64,000 nucleotides of DNA. Source: Clostridia bacterium (GTDB lineage: Bacteria; Bacillota; Clostridia; CAKSNL01; HGM11501). A model generated the notes under the pieces. That model saw only the letters and a list, made by a program, of their open reading frames with translations, was not told the DNA's origin and ran no database searches. Shown here in pieces: positions 1-8,732 of this stretch. Location of the stretch: NCBI GenBank assembly GCA_017411325.1, contig JAFQQJ010000019.1:62001-126000 (forward strand), written 5' to 3'. The position numbers were made by a program, and so were the translations under genes. Within the stretch, counting starts at the first letter, position 1. Every line of letters begins with the position of its first letter.

Positions 1-908
1 GAATAAAGCTTTTTGGTGGAATCCATTCTCTGGCGCTCCATATAAGCCTTACAATCGCTGCAGTGTGCCCAGTTTTCGTGCTTTGCCTCGTCGCATCCGA
101 TGTGGATATACTTTGAATACTTGAAGGTTTTTGCAATATCTGAAAGCATCTTCTGAATGTTTTCAAAAATTCCGGGCTTACCTACGCACATAATATTGTC
201 AACCTTACCCATATTGGGGCCGGTTACTGCCTGAACCTCTTCGGTTTCTTCCTCATAGGTGTTTCCGAAAAGCTCGGGATATGCAGCTATAAGCTGCTTG
301 GAATGGCCGATTCCCTCAAACTCAGGAATAAGCTGAACACCTGCCTCCTCGGCGTACTCAACGAGATACTTGATTTCTTCCTTGGTATAGCGTGTAGCAT
401 CATTTCCGAGACGGGGAAATTCATCCATAGGATAGGTCCAGATGGGATCGTCCGTAAAATGAAGCTGAAGATACTTTATCTTATTGAGATAGCAGAGGTC
501 TACATAGCCTATTAATGCTTCAAATTCGTGCCACTGACGGCCAAGGTCTGTCATAAATGCACGGAAGTCCTTATCGGGCTTCTGACGGATACAGGTATTG
601 CGAAGAGTAAAGCCCTCTTCTGCCTTTTCCATAAGCTGAAGCATTGTGGCAAGACCGCTTGATGCACCTTCCTTATCGGAAGCTTTGACGGTTGCTCCTT
701 CGATTACATATTCATCCTTTGCCAATGTTTCGTCATAGCAAAGGTTTATGCCGCCTTCGCCTTCCTTAAGATGTACGCCGTAAATCTTAAAAACTATACG
801 GAAGAAAGCTTTTTTACAGCAAAGAAGCTTTTCGTCAGCCTGAAATGTTGATGCTATATTAATTGTGCCGGATTCTTTGAAATTTTTAGCCTTAGGTATG
901 ATGTTCAT
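1..908 (-). CDS. GH20 beta-N-acetylhexosaminidase, partial
   Basis: The gene starts at ATG 908 behind a GGAGGG ribosome site and runs off the left edge after about 302 codons. No signal peptide is visible, so the product is probably cytoplasmic and acts on imported oligosaccharides. After an N-terminal domain of about 110 residues comes the GH20 barrel. The paired acids in HIGCDEAKHENW (D273, E274) are the residues used for substrate-assisted hydrolysis of terminal GlcNAc or GalNAc. It lies downstream of the trehalase-like gene on the same strand. A plausible promoter, TTGTAT-16-TACAAT, is upstream. The family call is firm; the exact substrate is not known. Confidence 0.88.
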   Translation of the reverse strand, partial: MNIIPKAKNFKESGTINIASTFQADEKLLCCKKAFFRIVFKIYGVHLKEGEGGINLCYDETLAKDEYVIEGATVKASDKEGASSGLATMLQLMEKAEEGFTLRNTCIRQKPDKDFRAFMTDLGRQWHEFEALIGYVDLCYLNKIKYLQLHFTDDPIWTYPMDEFPRLGNDATRYTKEEIKYLVEYAEEAGVQLIPEFEGIGHSKQLIAAYPELFGNTYEEETEEVQAVTGPNMGKVDNIMCVGKPGIFENIQKMLSDIAKTFKYSKYIHIGCDEAKHENWAHCSDCKAYMERQRMDSTKKLY

Positions 909-1001
909 AAATATCCCTCCGTTTTATTTATTTACCTACATTGTAGCATTTTTAGGGAAAAATACAAGTCCTATTTTTCCTTTTTTCAGAAAAATATTCC
1001 C

Positions 1002-2207
1002 TTATTCTCCAAGTAAATTCTTGAAATCAAGATATATTCCCGCTGTCCAGCCAAGCATCTCCGGCATTTCATACTCGTCCTTTACGTTGGTTGAGCCCTC
1101 AACCACGTTGTACTTTTCCCAGAGCGTGCCTGTTTTTTCGAATATGCCTTCGATTGCCGTAACATATTTTTTCGCTATGCGAAGCGCATCTTCCCTGTAG
1201 CCATAGCGCAAAAGTCCGTATACCACGATATAATGCATAGGTGCCCAGCCGTTGGGGAAATCCCACTGATAAACGGTGTTGCGCTCCCCTTCTTCGCACA
1301 CTGCAACGCCGTGCTCGCGCTCAAGCAAGGGAAGCTTTTTTACGGTCGATGCCGCTTCTTCATCCGTTGCCGCACCTGCCCATAAAATATAAAAGCTTGC
1401 CGCAGAAAAGATGGGAGAATGCTCCTTCTTTTTGAAATTATAGTCGCGGAAGGTCTCTCCGTCAAACAAAAGCTCGTGAATAAGTGCCTTTCTCCTGTCT
1501 GCCCTTTCCTTCCAGAGATTTTCCTCGCCGTTTGCAAGCTCTATGGAGAAGTACGCCATATTGCACTCGAAACCGTAAAGTATGCCGTTTAAGTCCACGT
1601 GATTAAACTCCGTCTGGCAAAGCTCACATCTCGGATTGAAGTCCCATCCGCTTTCAGCATCGCTCATTTCGTTTTCAACAATTTCGCGGTCGCTCATTCC
1701 CGAAAAGTCAAGTCCTTTAAGCCTTCCCTTTATCATATTGGCAAAGGAGGGAATATTCTCCTCTGTCGCATCAAAGCCGTAGCGGTTAAGCCCCGTTTCG
1801 GTATTTCGGCCCGATGTCCAGAATTTATATTCCTTCTTAAGCACATTGTAGGCAGCAGAGAGCCACACCGGATCCTTATATATACCGTATAAATCCTTTA
1901 CCGTTTCACTTAAAAGCGGCGGCTGACTTCTGCCAAACAGCCCTCTGTGGCTTCCGTTTGGCATATAGCCGAACTTTTCAATCATATAAAGCATATTGTC
2001 GGCGTTGTTTTTTACCATTGCCTCTTTACCGCAAAGATAAATTCCTTTCGCCGCAAAGAACGTATCCCAGTAATACATCTCCTGGAATGCCCCTTTGATA
2101 GAAGGCACGAAATAAGGATAAGGAAGCCCCACAAGGCGCTCATTTCCCTCTCTTTCAAGTCTTACTGTATCGTCCCAATGACTTTTGATATATTCTGAAA
2201 GCTTCAT
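1002..2207 (-). CDS. GH37 trehalase-like glycosidase
   Basis: This 401-residue protein carries the GH37 signatures: GAFQEMYYWDTFF (residues 39-51) and QWDFPNGWAP (314-323). The ESGWDFNPR segment (about 185-193) holds the expected catalytic Asp. GH37 enzymes split alpha,alpha-trehalose into two glucose units. It has no signal peptide, so a cytoplasmic enzyme is likely. It is clearly shorter than E. coli TreA/TreF (about 550 residues), so activity on another glucoside is possible. The start at ATG 2207 has an AAGGGGTG ribosome site. It has its own promoter and follows the terminator of the isomerase gene. Confidence 0.85.
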   Translation of the reverse strand: MKLSEYIKSHWDDTVRLEREGNERLVGLPYPYFVPSIKGAFQEMYYWDTFFAAKGIYLCGKEAMVKNNADNMLYMIEKFGYMPNGSHRGLFGRSQPPLLSETVKDLYGIYKDPVWLSAAYNVLKKEYKFWTSGRNTETGLNRYGFDATEENIPSFANMIKGRLKGLDFSGMSDREIVENEMSDAESGWDFNPRCELCQTEFNHVDLNGILYGFECNMAYFSIELANGEENLWKERADRRKALIHELLFDGETFRDYNFKKKEHSPIFSAASFYILWAGAATDEEAASTVKKLPLLEREHGVAVCEEGERNTVYQWDFPNGWAPMHYIVVYGLLRYGYREDALRIAKKYVTAIEGIFEKTGTLWEKYNVVEGSTNVKDEYEMPEMLGWTAGIYLDFKNLLGE

Positions 2208-2235
2208 TAAATCACCCCTTAATATTACAAGTTAC

Positions 2236-2264
2236 ATAATACCATAAGAGATACTTTTTTTCAA
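2236..2264 (-). promoter_or_regulatory. promoter of the GH37 gene
   Basis: On the minus strand a -35 TTGAAA (2259-2264) and a -10 TATTAT (2236-2241) are separated by 17 bases, about 30 bases before the GH37 start. Confidence 0.6.
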
Positions 2265-2280
2265 TAGTTTTTAAGAAGAA

Positions 2281-2307
2281 AAAACCGCAGGCAAAGCCTG
2301 CGGTTTT
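2281..2307 (-). terminator. intrinsic terminator of the isomerase operon
   Basis: A hairpin AAAACCGCAGGC-aaa-GCCTGCGGTTTT lies just after the stop of the sugar isomerase and is followed on the minus strand by a T-rich run. Confidence 0.85.
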
Positions 2308-2313
2308 AATATC

Positions 2314-3153
2314 TTATATACCGAATGTATCCTTAAGATACTTTCTGCTGATTGCTGCAGCTTCCATGGGAGGTCTGTCGACCGATGCGTCCTGTTCAAC
2401 AATTAATGTATGAACGCACGATGCATCGGCAGCTTCAAGGATTGCCTTAAAGTCCTGTCTTCCCATTCCGAGAGGCTGGAACTTAAATTCGTTATCCTCT
2501 TTTGTGGGCTTAGCTGTTTCTTTTCCGTCGCCGTCAATCAATGCATATGCAGGACCGCCGCCTAATGCCTTGCAGGAGAAGTCTTTTAAGTGAAGCACAC
2601 CAAGACGGCTTGCATACTTTTTAATGTATTCGGAAGGATTATATCCGCCATAGTGTACCCAGCAGGTATCAATCTGGGGATTTAAGATATCCTCACCAAG
2701 TGTAGCATAAAGTCTGTCGAAAATTGTCTCTCCGTCGATTGTATCAAATTCAAAGTCGTGGTTGTGATAAAGCATTTCGATACCGCGCTTTGAAAGAGCT
2801 TCGCTGTACTTTTTGAAAAGTGCGATAGTTTCGTCCCAAACGGGAGTGCCATATTCGAGCTTTGCTCTTTCATACCAGGGGATTACGCAGTACTTTATGC
2901 CAAGCTCTGCCATAAAGTCAACGATTGCTTCACCTTCTGCAACGAAGGGCTGAGGTCCCTGATGTACGGATATGCACTTTAAGCCGTATTTAGCAAGTAT
3001 TTCTTTAATTTCCTTTGCACTCTTTCCGAAGAAGCCTGCAAATTCAACATATTCATAGCCCATTTCGGCAACCTTTTTAAGTGTGCCTTCAAAATCGGCT
3101 GCCATATCATCTCTTACGGAGTAGAGCTGAAGACCAACATTAAACTTTTTCAT
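2314..3153 (-). CDS. sugar phosphate isomerase/epimerase family protein
   Basis: The 279-residue product matches the xylose-isomerase-like TIM-barrel family (AP_endonuc_2). Visible hallmarks are YEYVEFAGF near the start, MLYHNHDFEF with metal-ligand candidates around residues 134-143, QIDTCWVHYGG and VLHLKDF. Members isomerise or epimerise sugars, inositols or their keto derivatives and often act with Gfo/Idh oxidoreductases. Here the Gfo/Idh gene ends 12 bases upstream, so the two form one transcript and probably one sugar pathway. The substrate cannot be read from sequence. Confidence 0.85.
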   Translation of the reverse strand: MKKFNVGLQLYSVRDDMAADFEGTLKKVAEMGYEYVEFAGFFGKSAKEIKEILAKYGLKCISVHQGPQPFVAEGEAIVDFMAELGIKYCVIPWYERAKLEYGTPVWDETIALFKKYSEALSKRGIEMLYHNHDFEFDTIDGETIFDRLYATLGEDILNPQIDTCWVHYGGYNPSEYIKKYASRLGVLHLKDFSCKALGGGPAYALIDGDGKETAKPTKEDNEFKFQPLGMGRQDFKAILEAADASCVHTLIVEQDASVDRPPMEAAAISRKYLKDTFGI

Positions 3154-3165
3154 ATTGCACCAGCC

Positions 3166-4329
3166 TTATATTTCGGGAATTACAACTTCGATTTCGTGAC
3201 CGATTTCAGCAGACTTTACGATACCGTCGATAATAGCCTGGTTGTAGAGAATCTGGCTTGTGGGAACGGGAGCAGTGCCGTTTGTCTTAACAGCATCCAG
3301 GAAAGAACGGATCTTCTTATAGAAGCATCCAACGCTGTCCTTAAGAATCGGAATTTCTGTGAATGTGGGTTCGCCTGCAACGTCGTGATAAATTTTCATA
3401 GGTCCGCCAACAGAGCCGTTCCAGCATTCGGTTGAAGGAATACGGAGTGATCCCTTTGTACCCATAATGATTGTGTCACCGGGGGTGTCAAGGTGCATAT
3501 CCCATGCAATTCTGAAGTCAAGAACTATTCCGCCTTCAAGTCTTATAAAGCCTGCGCCGAAGTCATCAACAGAGAACTTTTTAGCATATTCTGCGGGACG
3601 TCCGCTTCTTGTATAGGTGATTTCCTGCTTACCGAAGAAATCGCTCTTGAAACCGGAAACGGTTAAGGGCTTGGGATAACCGATTGCATTTAATACCATA
3701 TCAAGGCTGTAGCATCCGATATCACCGAGAGCACCTACACCTGCAGTTTCATCCTCAATGAAGGATGTGCCGAAGGGTGTGGGAATACCGTGACGGCGTC
3801 CTCCGCCTGTCTGGATGTAGTAAATCTGTCCGAGCTCGCCGGATTCAACAATCTTCTTGATCATCTGCATATTGGGATCAAGTCTGGGCTGGAAGCCGAT
3901 GGAAATAATCTTTCCGCTTTCCTTTTCAGCCCTGCAAACTTCAACAGCTTCATCAAGTGTAACTGTGAAGGGCTTTTCAAGAAGTACGTTTACGCCTTTC
4001 TTGAGTGAATAAATAGCGCACTCTGCGTGTGTTCTGTTGTATGTACAAATGGAAACTGCATCAAGATCAGGCTCTGCATCAAGCATTTCCTTGTGAGAAA
4101 GATAGCAACGAACGTTTTCTACGCCGTGCTTCTTAAAGAAAGCCTCTGCCTTTCCGGGAACAAGGTCAGCACCTGCAACAATTTCAACATCGGGCATTTT
4201 CTTGTACTCAACAATGTGAGCGTCTGCAATCCAACCTGTACCGATAATACCTACCTTAAGCTTGCGGCCGTCTGTAACCGCAGTGTCTTCTGCTTTGTTT
4301 TTGAAAGCATCCAAAATGTTATCTGCCAT
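3166..4329 (-). CDS. Gfo/Idh/MocA family oxidoreductase
   Basis: This 387-residue NAD(P)-dependent sugar dehydrogenase has a Rossmann motif VGIIGTGWIADAHI near residue 27, the family LLEKPF motif and the GALGDIGCYSLDMVL helix of the C-terminal domain. An ATG also occurs two codons upstream (4335), but the AAGGAG site is only one base from it and seven bases from ATG 4329, so 4329 is chosen. The isomerase gene follows directly. Together they likely oxidise and isomerise a sugar or cyclitol released by the nearby glycosidases; that link is inference. Confidence 0.88.
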   Translation of the reverse strand: MADNILDAFKNKAEDTAVTDGRKLKVGIIGTGWIADAHIVEYKKMPDVEIVAGADLVPGKAEAFFKKHGVENVRCYLSHKEMLDAEPDLDAVSICTYNRTHAECAIYSLKKGVNVLLEKPFTVTLDEAVEVCRAEKESGKIISIGFQPRLDPNMQMIKKIVESGELGQIYYIQTGGGRRHGIPTPFGTSFIEDETAGVGALGDIGCYSLDMVLNAIGYPKPLTVSGFKSDFFGKQEITYTRSGRPAEYAKKFSVDDFGAGFIRLEGGIVLDFRIAWDMHLDTPGDTIIMGTKGSLRIPSTECWNGSVGGPMKIYHDVAGEPTFTEIPILKDSVGCFYKKIRSFLDAVKTNGTAPVPTSQILYNQAIIDGIVKSAEIGHEIEVVIPEI

Positions 4330-4378
4330 ATCCATTCTCCTTTACACTTTTTTGCCCATAGCGGGCCTTGTTAAATTC

Positions 4379-4407
4379 ATTATAACAGAGCATATTAAAA
4401 AAAACAA
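4379..4407 (-). promoter_or_regulatory. promoter of the Gfo/Idh operon
   Basis: Minus-strand -35 TTGTTT (4402-4407), 17-base spacer and a perfect -10 TATAAT (4379-4384). Confidence 0.6.
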
Positions 4408-4453
4408 GACCGATATTGACCTTTTTTTGTACAATATTGACTTTTATAAAAAA

Positions 4454-4539
4454 AGAGATCCTTCACTTCGTTCAGGATGACAAAAAACATGTCATTCTGA
4501 CTCAGGCGTTTTGACGAAAACGCCTACGGAAGAATCTCT
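4454..4539. repeat. REP-like palindromic element
   Basis: An 86-base intergenic unit is bounded by near-perfect inverted ends (AGAGATCCTTC and GAAGAATCTCT, 10 of 11 pairing). Inside are a hairpin from AGGATGACA to TGTCATTCT and a second hairpin GGCGTTTT-GACG-AAAACGCC. It lies after the YitT stop codon and encodes nothing. The layout is that of a small dispersed palindromic element. No second full copy is in the window. Confidence 0.6.
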
Positions 4540-4544
4540 GCTGT

Positions 4545-5384
4545 TTACCTGTATAAATAAAAGCCGTTTCCGATAATTTCGCTGCTCTCGGAAAATATTG
4601 TAAAGGCCTTGCTGTCAAGCTTCTTTACTCTTTCCTCAAAGGCAGGCACTTCCTTTTCCTTAAGGGCGCAAAGAAGCATATATTTGTTTTCAAAGGTATA
4701 GCCGCCTCTTACAGAAATGATAGTAACACCTCTCGGCGAGTGGCTTGTCAAATATCTTGCCATCTCTTCCCCTTTTTCCGTAACCACAAAAGCCATTTTT
4801 GATACATTGAGCTTTCTCATAAGCCAGTCAATTGCAAAGGTAGATATAAAAAGAGCAATTATGCCGTAAAGTGTAAGATTCATTTCCTTGAATACAACAA
4901 GCGAAAGACCTATCACAAAGGCATCCACCACCAAAAGAAGCTTTCCTATGGGCATATGGGGAATAAAATGCTGAAGTATTCTGCCAAGGATATCCGTTCC
5001 CCCGGTTGATGCACCGCCTACAAAGGTTAAGGCAATACCAAAGCCGTAGAGCACCGCACCTGCCACGGATGCAAGGAATATATCATCGGTAAGAGGCGGA
5101 AAAAGTGCAAAAACTTCCACAAGGCCCGAAAGAATGCCTGCACATATTACAGTTTTTATAATAAAGCTTTTTCCGAGAATTTTTATACCGAGAATAATTA
5201 AAATTCCGTTTATCACAGCAAATGAAATACCTGCAGGAATATTAAAAACGTGGTACAAAATTGTGGAAAGGCCCGACACTCCCCCCGATACAATCTTATT
5301 CGGGACATAACAAAGTGATATTCCCGCCGAAGTTAAAATCAGACCTGTTATAATGAGCAAAAGCTCTCTTACCATCTTTTTCAT
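4545..5384 (-). CDS. YitT family membrane protein with DUF2179 domain
   Basis: The product is 279 residues: an N-terminal membrane domain with about five or six hydrophobic segments (roughly residues 8-205), including the VSGGVSGLSTIL stretch, then a soluble DUF2179 domain (about 215-275). Members are inner-membrane proteins of unknown function, proposed transporters or sensors. An in-frame extension to 5462 exists but runs through the terminator hairpin at 5407-5436, so ATG 5384 with its AAAGAGG site is the start. It is a single-gene transcript. Confidence 0.88.
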   Translation of the reverse strand: MKKMVRELLLIITGLILTSAGISLCYVPNKIVSGGVSGLSTILYHVFNIPAGISFAVINGILIILGIKILGKSFIIKTVICAGILSGLVEVFALFPPLTDDIFLASVAGAVLYGFGIALTFVGGASTGGTDILGRILQHFIPHMPIGKLLLVVDAFVIGLSLVVFKEMNLTLYGIIALFISTFAIDWLMRKLNVSKMAFVVTEKGEEMARYLTSHSPRGVTIISVRGGYTFENKYMLLCALKEKEVPAFEERVKKLDSKAFTIFSESSEIIGNGFYLYR

Positions 5385-5406
5385 AAAAACCCTCTTTCCC
5401 CAAAAA

Positions 5407-5436
5407 AATAAACGGCGTATGTCAACGCCGTTTATT
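5407..5436 (-). terminator. terminator after the AEC carrier / small membrane protein pair
   Basis: Perfect stem AATAAACGGCGT with a 6-base loop, followed on the minus strand by seven T residues. Confidence 0.85.
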
Positions 5437-5511
5437 ATAGCATTTTGTAAAAACTTCTTCAATAGCTTAAAAAATTTAAGTGTTTTTTAGCTTTCCAAGG
5501 GCTTTTTACTG

Positions 5512-5673
5512 TTATTTTTCTTCCGGTTCCGCATTTTCTGCCGCTGTAACCGAATTTTTTTCTGTCACATTTTCCCATATCTCGTGAAGAGGCGGTAAGT
5601 CCTTTATTGTAAACCAGGTTATAAAAGCCAGATAGGCAATAAGCCCGATTATTGCAAGTATTCTTTTTTTCAT
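5512..5673 (-). CDS. small single-pass membrane protein
   Basis: A 53-residue reading frame begins MKKRILAIIGLIAYLAFITW: two lysines, then one hydrophobic helix (about residues 4-23), then a short acidic tail ending in EEK. A GAGGGG ribosome site lies about 5 bases before ATG 5673. The gene starts 10 bases after the AEC carrier stop and a strong terminator follows it, so the two are cotranscribed. I recognise no family. Good ribosome site, topology and operon position make it likely real. Confidence 0.6.
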   Translation of the reverse strand: MKKRILAIIGLIAYLAFITWFTIKDLPPLHEIWENVTEKNSVTAAENAEPEEK

Positions 5674-5683
5674 ATTATCCCCC

Positions 5684-6646
5684 TCATACAGCCGGTGCTA
5701 TAAATCCGAAATGAGTAAGCACCGTAACCCATAAAAATACCGTCAGCACCGAAATCGCCGTACCGAACACAACCAGGTGCCCTGCCAGATGCTCATCTGC
5801 TCCCATCTGCTGTGCCATGGTATAGCTCGACACCGCCGAAGGCGATGCATACATCGCAAGAAGTATGGCAAGCTCACGGTCGCGGAATCCAATGAGAATT
5901 CCTGCCGTAATGAATAAAAGGGGCGAAAGCACCAGCTTTCCCGCAATTCCCCATACTATGTACGAAACATTCCCTTTAACCGATGAAAAATCAAGAGATG
6001 CCCCAAGCGCAATGAGCGCAAGAGGTGTTGCAATGGAAGCAACCGACTTTACGGCGGAATATGCCGCACCGGGAATGATCAGTCCCGCCTGCTTTAAGAA
6101 AAGCCCCAGAAAGCCACAGACAGAGCCTATTATAAGCGGATTTTTCACAATATTCAACACTATCTTTTTTGCATCGGACTTCTTACCGCCTAAGGTTTCA
6201 AGGCATATTACCGCAAGGACATTATATACCGGCACGATTATGGCAACCATGACCGCCGCCTTGCCCGAAAGTGAGCCGTCGGTAAATAAGCTTTCCGCAA
6301 CGGGCACACCGAAAATAAGGAAGTTACTTCGGAATATTCCCTGAATTAAAACTCCCACACTTTCTCTCTTTTTGCAAAACAGATTGACAAAAAGAAGAAG
6401 CAGCAAAAAGCAGCAAAGAACGCTTAATATTCCGTAAGTTATCAGTTTTTTATCAAAAACCTCCGAAAACTCCGACTCATAAACACTTTTAAAAATGCTT
6501 ACAGGGAGGAATATATCAAAAATAATTTTATTGAGTTTTTTAGCTAAAGGTGCATCCATCATATTTATTTTTCTTAAGAAAAAGCCCAATGCCAGAAGCA
6601 CAAATATGGGAAAAACAAGATTAAATGCTAAAACAAAGCTATCCGT
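5684..6646 (-). CDS. AEC (auxin efflux carrier) family transporter, apparent ACG start
   Basis: AEC carriers export or import small organic acids or amino acids through ten membrane segments; this one shows the usual two blocks of hydrophobic helices. The first canonical start, GTG 6601, would cut off the first helix. Upstream in the same frame, DSFVLAFNLVFPIFVLL supplies the missing helix, and a GAGGAGG ribosome site sits seven bases before codon ACG at 6644-6646. A TGA stop just upstream rules out any earlier start. I therefore place the start at ACG, probably an ATG changed by one base. With it the protein is 320 residues. Confidence 0.8.
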   Translation of the reverse strand, partial: TDSFVLAFNLVFPIFVLLALGFFLRKINMMDAPLAKKLNKIIFDIFLPVSIFKSVYESEFSEVFDKKLITYGILSVLCCFLLLLLFVNLFCKKRESVGVLIQGIFRSNFLIFGVPVAESLFTDGSLSGKAAVMVAIIVPVYNVLAVICLETLGGKKSDAKKIVLNIVKNPLIIGSVCGFLGLFLKQAGLIIPGAAYSAVKSVASIATPLALIALGASLDFSSVKGNVSYIVWGIAGKLVLSPLLFITAGILIGFRDRELAILLAMYASPSAVSSYTMAQQMGADEHLAGHLVVFGTAISVLTVFLWVTVLTHFGFIAPAV

Positions 6647-6668
6647 AAAAATTCCTCCTCAAACAAAC

Positions 6669-6698
6669 GAAAGGTAAAACCTTTTGGTCTTACCTTTC
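6669..6698 (-). terminator. terminator after the radical SAM gene
   Basis: Inverted repeat GAAAGGTAA / TTACCTTTC with a 12-base loop, then a T-rich stretch on the minus strand, just downstream of the acpP-rnc-radical SAM operon. Confidence 0.6.
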
Positions 6699-6730
6699 AA
6701 GTATAGCACAATAATTCCGTCTTAGTCAAG

Positions 6731-7729
6731 TCAGTCGTATATTTTTGTATCCCAGAGCCATATTCCCTGACCTTCCGGAAGTGTAAACACCGTAACAAGA
6801 CCATTTAAATATTTCTCAATCTTACGGATATTGCTTCTCCTGTTTCCGTAAAGACGGGATATATATTTTTCCTCGCACTTTATGGAAAGCTGATCGGGCT
6901 TTTCATCATCAATGTATTTTATTACTCTGTCAAAAATCACTCTGCTCTGTACCATCTCTCCGAACGCCGGATGAAACGGGCCTGCAACAAATCCCTCCGT
7001 AAGGCTGTCCGACGGCTGAAGCCCCGTCCTTATAACGCGGATTCCCGCCTTTTCAAACCTGTCCGTCAGCTTAGATGCAAGGCAAACCGCCTCTTCTACC
7101 GAAGCAGGGGTATACTCTCCCCGCTCATACATATCACAAAGATAAGTATCCTTAAGAACTAGTGTAGGATAAATCCTTACTTCAGAGGGCTTAAGTGCAA
7201 TAAAATCCCCGCAGGTTTTTATATCCTTTTCTTCATCCGAGAGCGGAAGATGTGTCATCATCTGAAGTCCTAAATTCATTCCGCTTTCCTTTATAAGGCG
7301 GGATGCATTTTTTATATCCTCTGCTGTATGTCCTCGTCTTGCAGCCTTAAGCACCGATTCGTCCGTTGACTGAGCCCCAAGCTCCACGGTGGTTACGCCG
7401 TAAGACAGAAGATTTTCTATTATTTCCTCATTGATATAATCGGGCCTTGTGGAAAGTCGGATTCCCGTTATTTTTTCGCCGTCCACAAACTTTTTCGCTG
7501 CTCCCAAAAGTTCATTCTGGAGCGACATATCAATTCCGGTAAAGCTTCCTCCGAAAAAGGCAATTTCTGCTTCACCCTTAATATATGAAAGCCACTCCTT
7601 AACGGTGGATTCCACATCCTTTTCAGAAACATCTCCGCTTTTACCGGTTATTCGCTTCTGATTGCAGAATATGCAGTCATTGGGGCAACCCTTATGGGAA
7701 ACGAAAACAGGAATATTTGCCTTACTCAT
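6731..7729 (-). CDS. Elp3-like radical SAM protein
   Basis: This 332-residue protein has the radical SAM cluster motif CPNDCIFC (residues 15-22), followed by FFGGSFTG and the TTVELGAQS strand of the Elp3/coproporphyrinogen-oxidase-like group. Proteins of this type commonly sit directly after rnc in clostridia. Their reaction is not established; a tRNA- or rRNA-related role is often supposed. The start overlaps the rnc stop by four bases (ATGA), so translation is coupled. Confidence 0.85.
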   Translation of the reverse strand: MSKANIPVFVSHKGCPNDCIFCNQKRITGKSGDVSEKDVESTVKEWLSYIKGEAEIAFFGGSFTGIDMSLQNELLGAAKKFVDGEKITGIRLSTRPDYINEEIIENLLSYGVTTVELGAQSTDESVLKAARRGHTAEDIKNASRLIKESGMNLGLQMMTHLPLSDEEKDIKTCGDFIALKPSEVRIYPTLVLKDTYLCDMYERGEYTPASVEEAVCLASKLTDRFEKAGIRVIRTGLQPSDSLTEGFVAGPFHPAFGEMVQSRVIFDRVIKYIDDEKPDQLSIKCEEKYISRLYGNRRSNIRKIEKYLNGLVTVFTLPEGQGIWLWDTKIYD

Positions 7730-8394
7730 AAAATATCCTCCAGAGCCGCTTTTGCCGCCCGCTGTTCAGCCTCTTTCTTGCTTCCTGCGCTTCCTTTTCC
7801 TATTACCTTATCGCCGCTTAAAACCTCATAGGAAAACTTTTTCATATGCGCCGGGCCGCTTTCCTCCACAAGCCGGTAACTTATAGCCTCAAGTGCACCG
7901 CTTTGCGCAATTTCCTGAAGCTGGGTTTTATAATCCTTAAAGGCTTTTCCCGATACTGCCTTGTCAATTACAAATTTCACATTTGTCATTATCCATTTTT
8001 TCGCTTCCTCCATGCCGGAGTCAAGAAAAATGGCAGCAATGGTCGCCTCAACTATATCGGCAAGAATGGAAATGCGTTCTCTTCCGCCCGTTGCCTCTTC
8101 TCCCTTATTGAGAAACAAAAATTTCCCCAGAGAAAGACCGGACGCAACTTCATAAAGTGAGCGCTCACAAACAGCAGCCGCTCTCACCTTGGTAAGCTCG
8201 CCCTCGGGCATATCGGGAAAATTCTCGTAAAGATATTCACTTACGACAACAGATAAAATACTGTCGCCCAGAAATTCAAGTCTTTCATAGCTTCTTACGC
8301 CAAACTCATTGGCGTAAGAACTATGAGTAAGAGCTTCTTTTGCAAGAAGCTCATTTTTGAAAGTATATCCTACGGCTTTATAAAAACCGTTCAT
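7726..8394 (-). CDS. rnc: ribonuclease III
   Basis: RNase III cuts double-stranded RNA during rRNA maturation and mRNA turnover. The 222-residue product has the signature ERLEFLGDSILSVVVSEYL (about residues 38-56) with the metal-binding acids. A second acidic site (ADIVEATIAAIFLDSG) follows near 110-125, then a C-terminal double-stranded RNA-binding domain (about 155-222). Length is normal. It lies between acpP (15 bases upstream) and the radical SAM gene (4-base overlap), a typical Bacillota arrangement. Confidence 0.96.
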   Translation of the reverse strand: MNGFYKAVGYTFKNELLAKEALTHSSYANEFGVRSYERLEFLGDSILSVVVSEYLYENFPDMPEGELTKVRAAAVCERSLYEVASGLSLGKFLFLNKGEEATGGRERISILADIVEATIAAIFLDSGMEEAKKWIMTNVKFVIDKAVSGKAFKDYKTQLQEIAQSGALEAISYRLVEESGPAHMKKFSYEVLSGDKVIGKGSAGSKKEAEQRAAKAALEDIL

Positions 8395-8409
8395 ATTTTA
8401 TCCCTCACT

Positions 8410-8631
8410 TCAGGAGTTTTGTCTGATATATTCAAGAGCATCGCCAACTGTTTTCATTGTTTCTGCATCTTCGTCTTCAATTTCCATATCAAACTCTTCT
8501 TCCATGGCCATAATAAGCTCAATAAGATCCATAGAGTCGCCAAGCTCCTTGAATGCAGTATCCTCTGTGATAGAGTCTGCATCAACACCGAACTGCTCCG
8601 CAATAATGTCTTTCATCTTTTCAAATTCCAT
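8410..8631 (-). CDS. acpP: acyl carrier protein
   Basis: The 73-residue protein carries growing acyl chains of fatty-acid synthesis on phosphopantetheine. The attachment serine is in [17 protein letters not shown] (residues 36-52), close to the usual DSLDLVEL form. An in-frame extension to 8721 crosses the promoter region; ATG 8631 with a GGAAG ribosome site is the start. The gene heads the acpP-rnc-radical SAM operon. Confidence 0.95.
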   Translation of the reverse strand: MEFEKMKDIIAEQFGVDADSITEDTAFKELGDSMDLIELIMAMEEEFDMEIEDEDAETMKTVGDALEYIRQNS

Positions 8632-8658
8632 AATCTTCTTCCTTTCGTTTTTGTAGAT

Positions 8659-8687
8659 AGTATATGCTATAATACAGAAAAAATCAA
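8659..8687 (-). promoter_or_regulatory. promoter of the acpP-rnc operon
   Basis: Minus-strand -35 TTGATT (8682-8687), 17-base spacer, -10 TATACT (8659-8664). Confidence 0.6.
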
Positions 8688-8732
8688 TAGGTTTTTTCAA
8701 CAAAAATGCTTTTTCTCCCAAAAATTCATTTT

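Noticed and set aside
5865-6344. Plus-strand 159-codon frame
   Set aside because: Antisense to the AEC carrier, whose membrane-protein pattern is clear.
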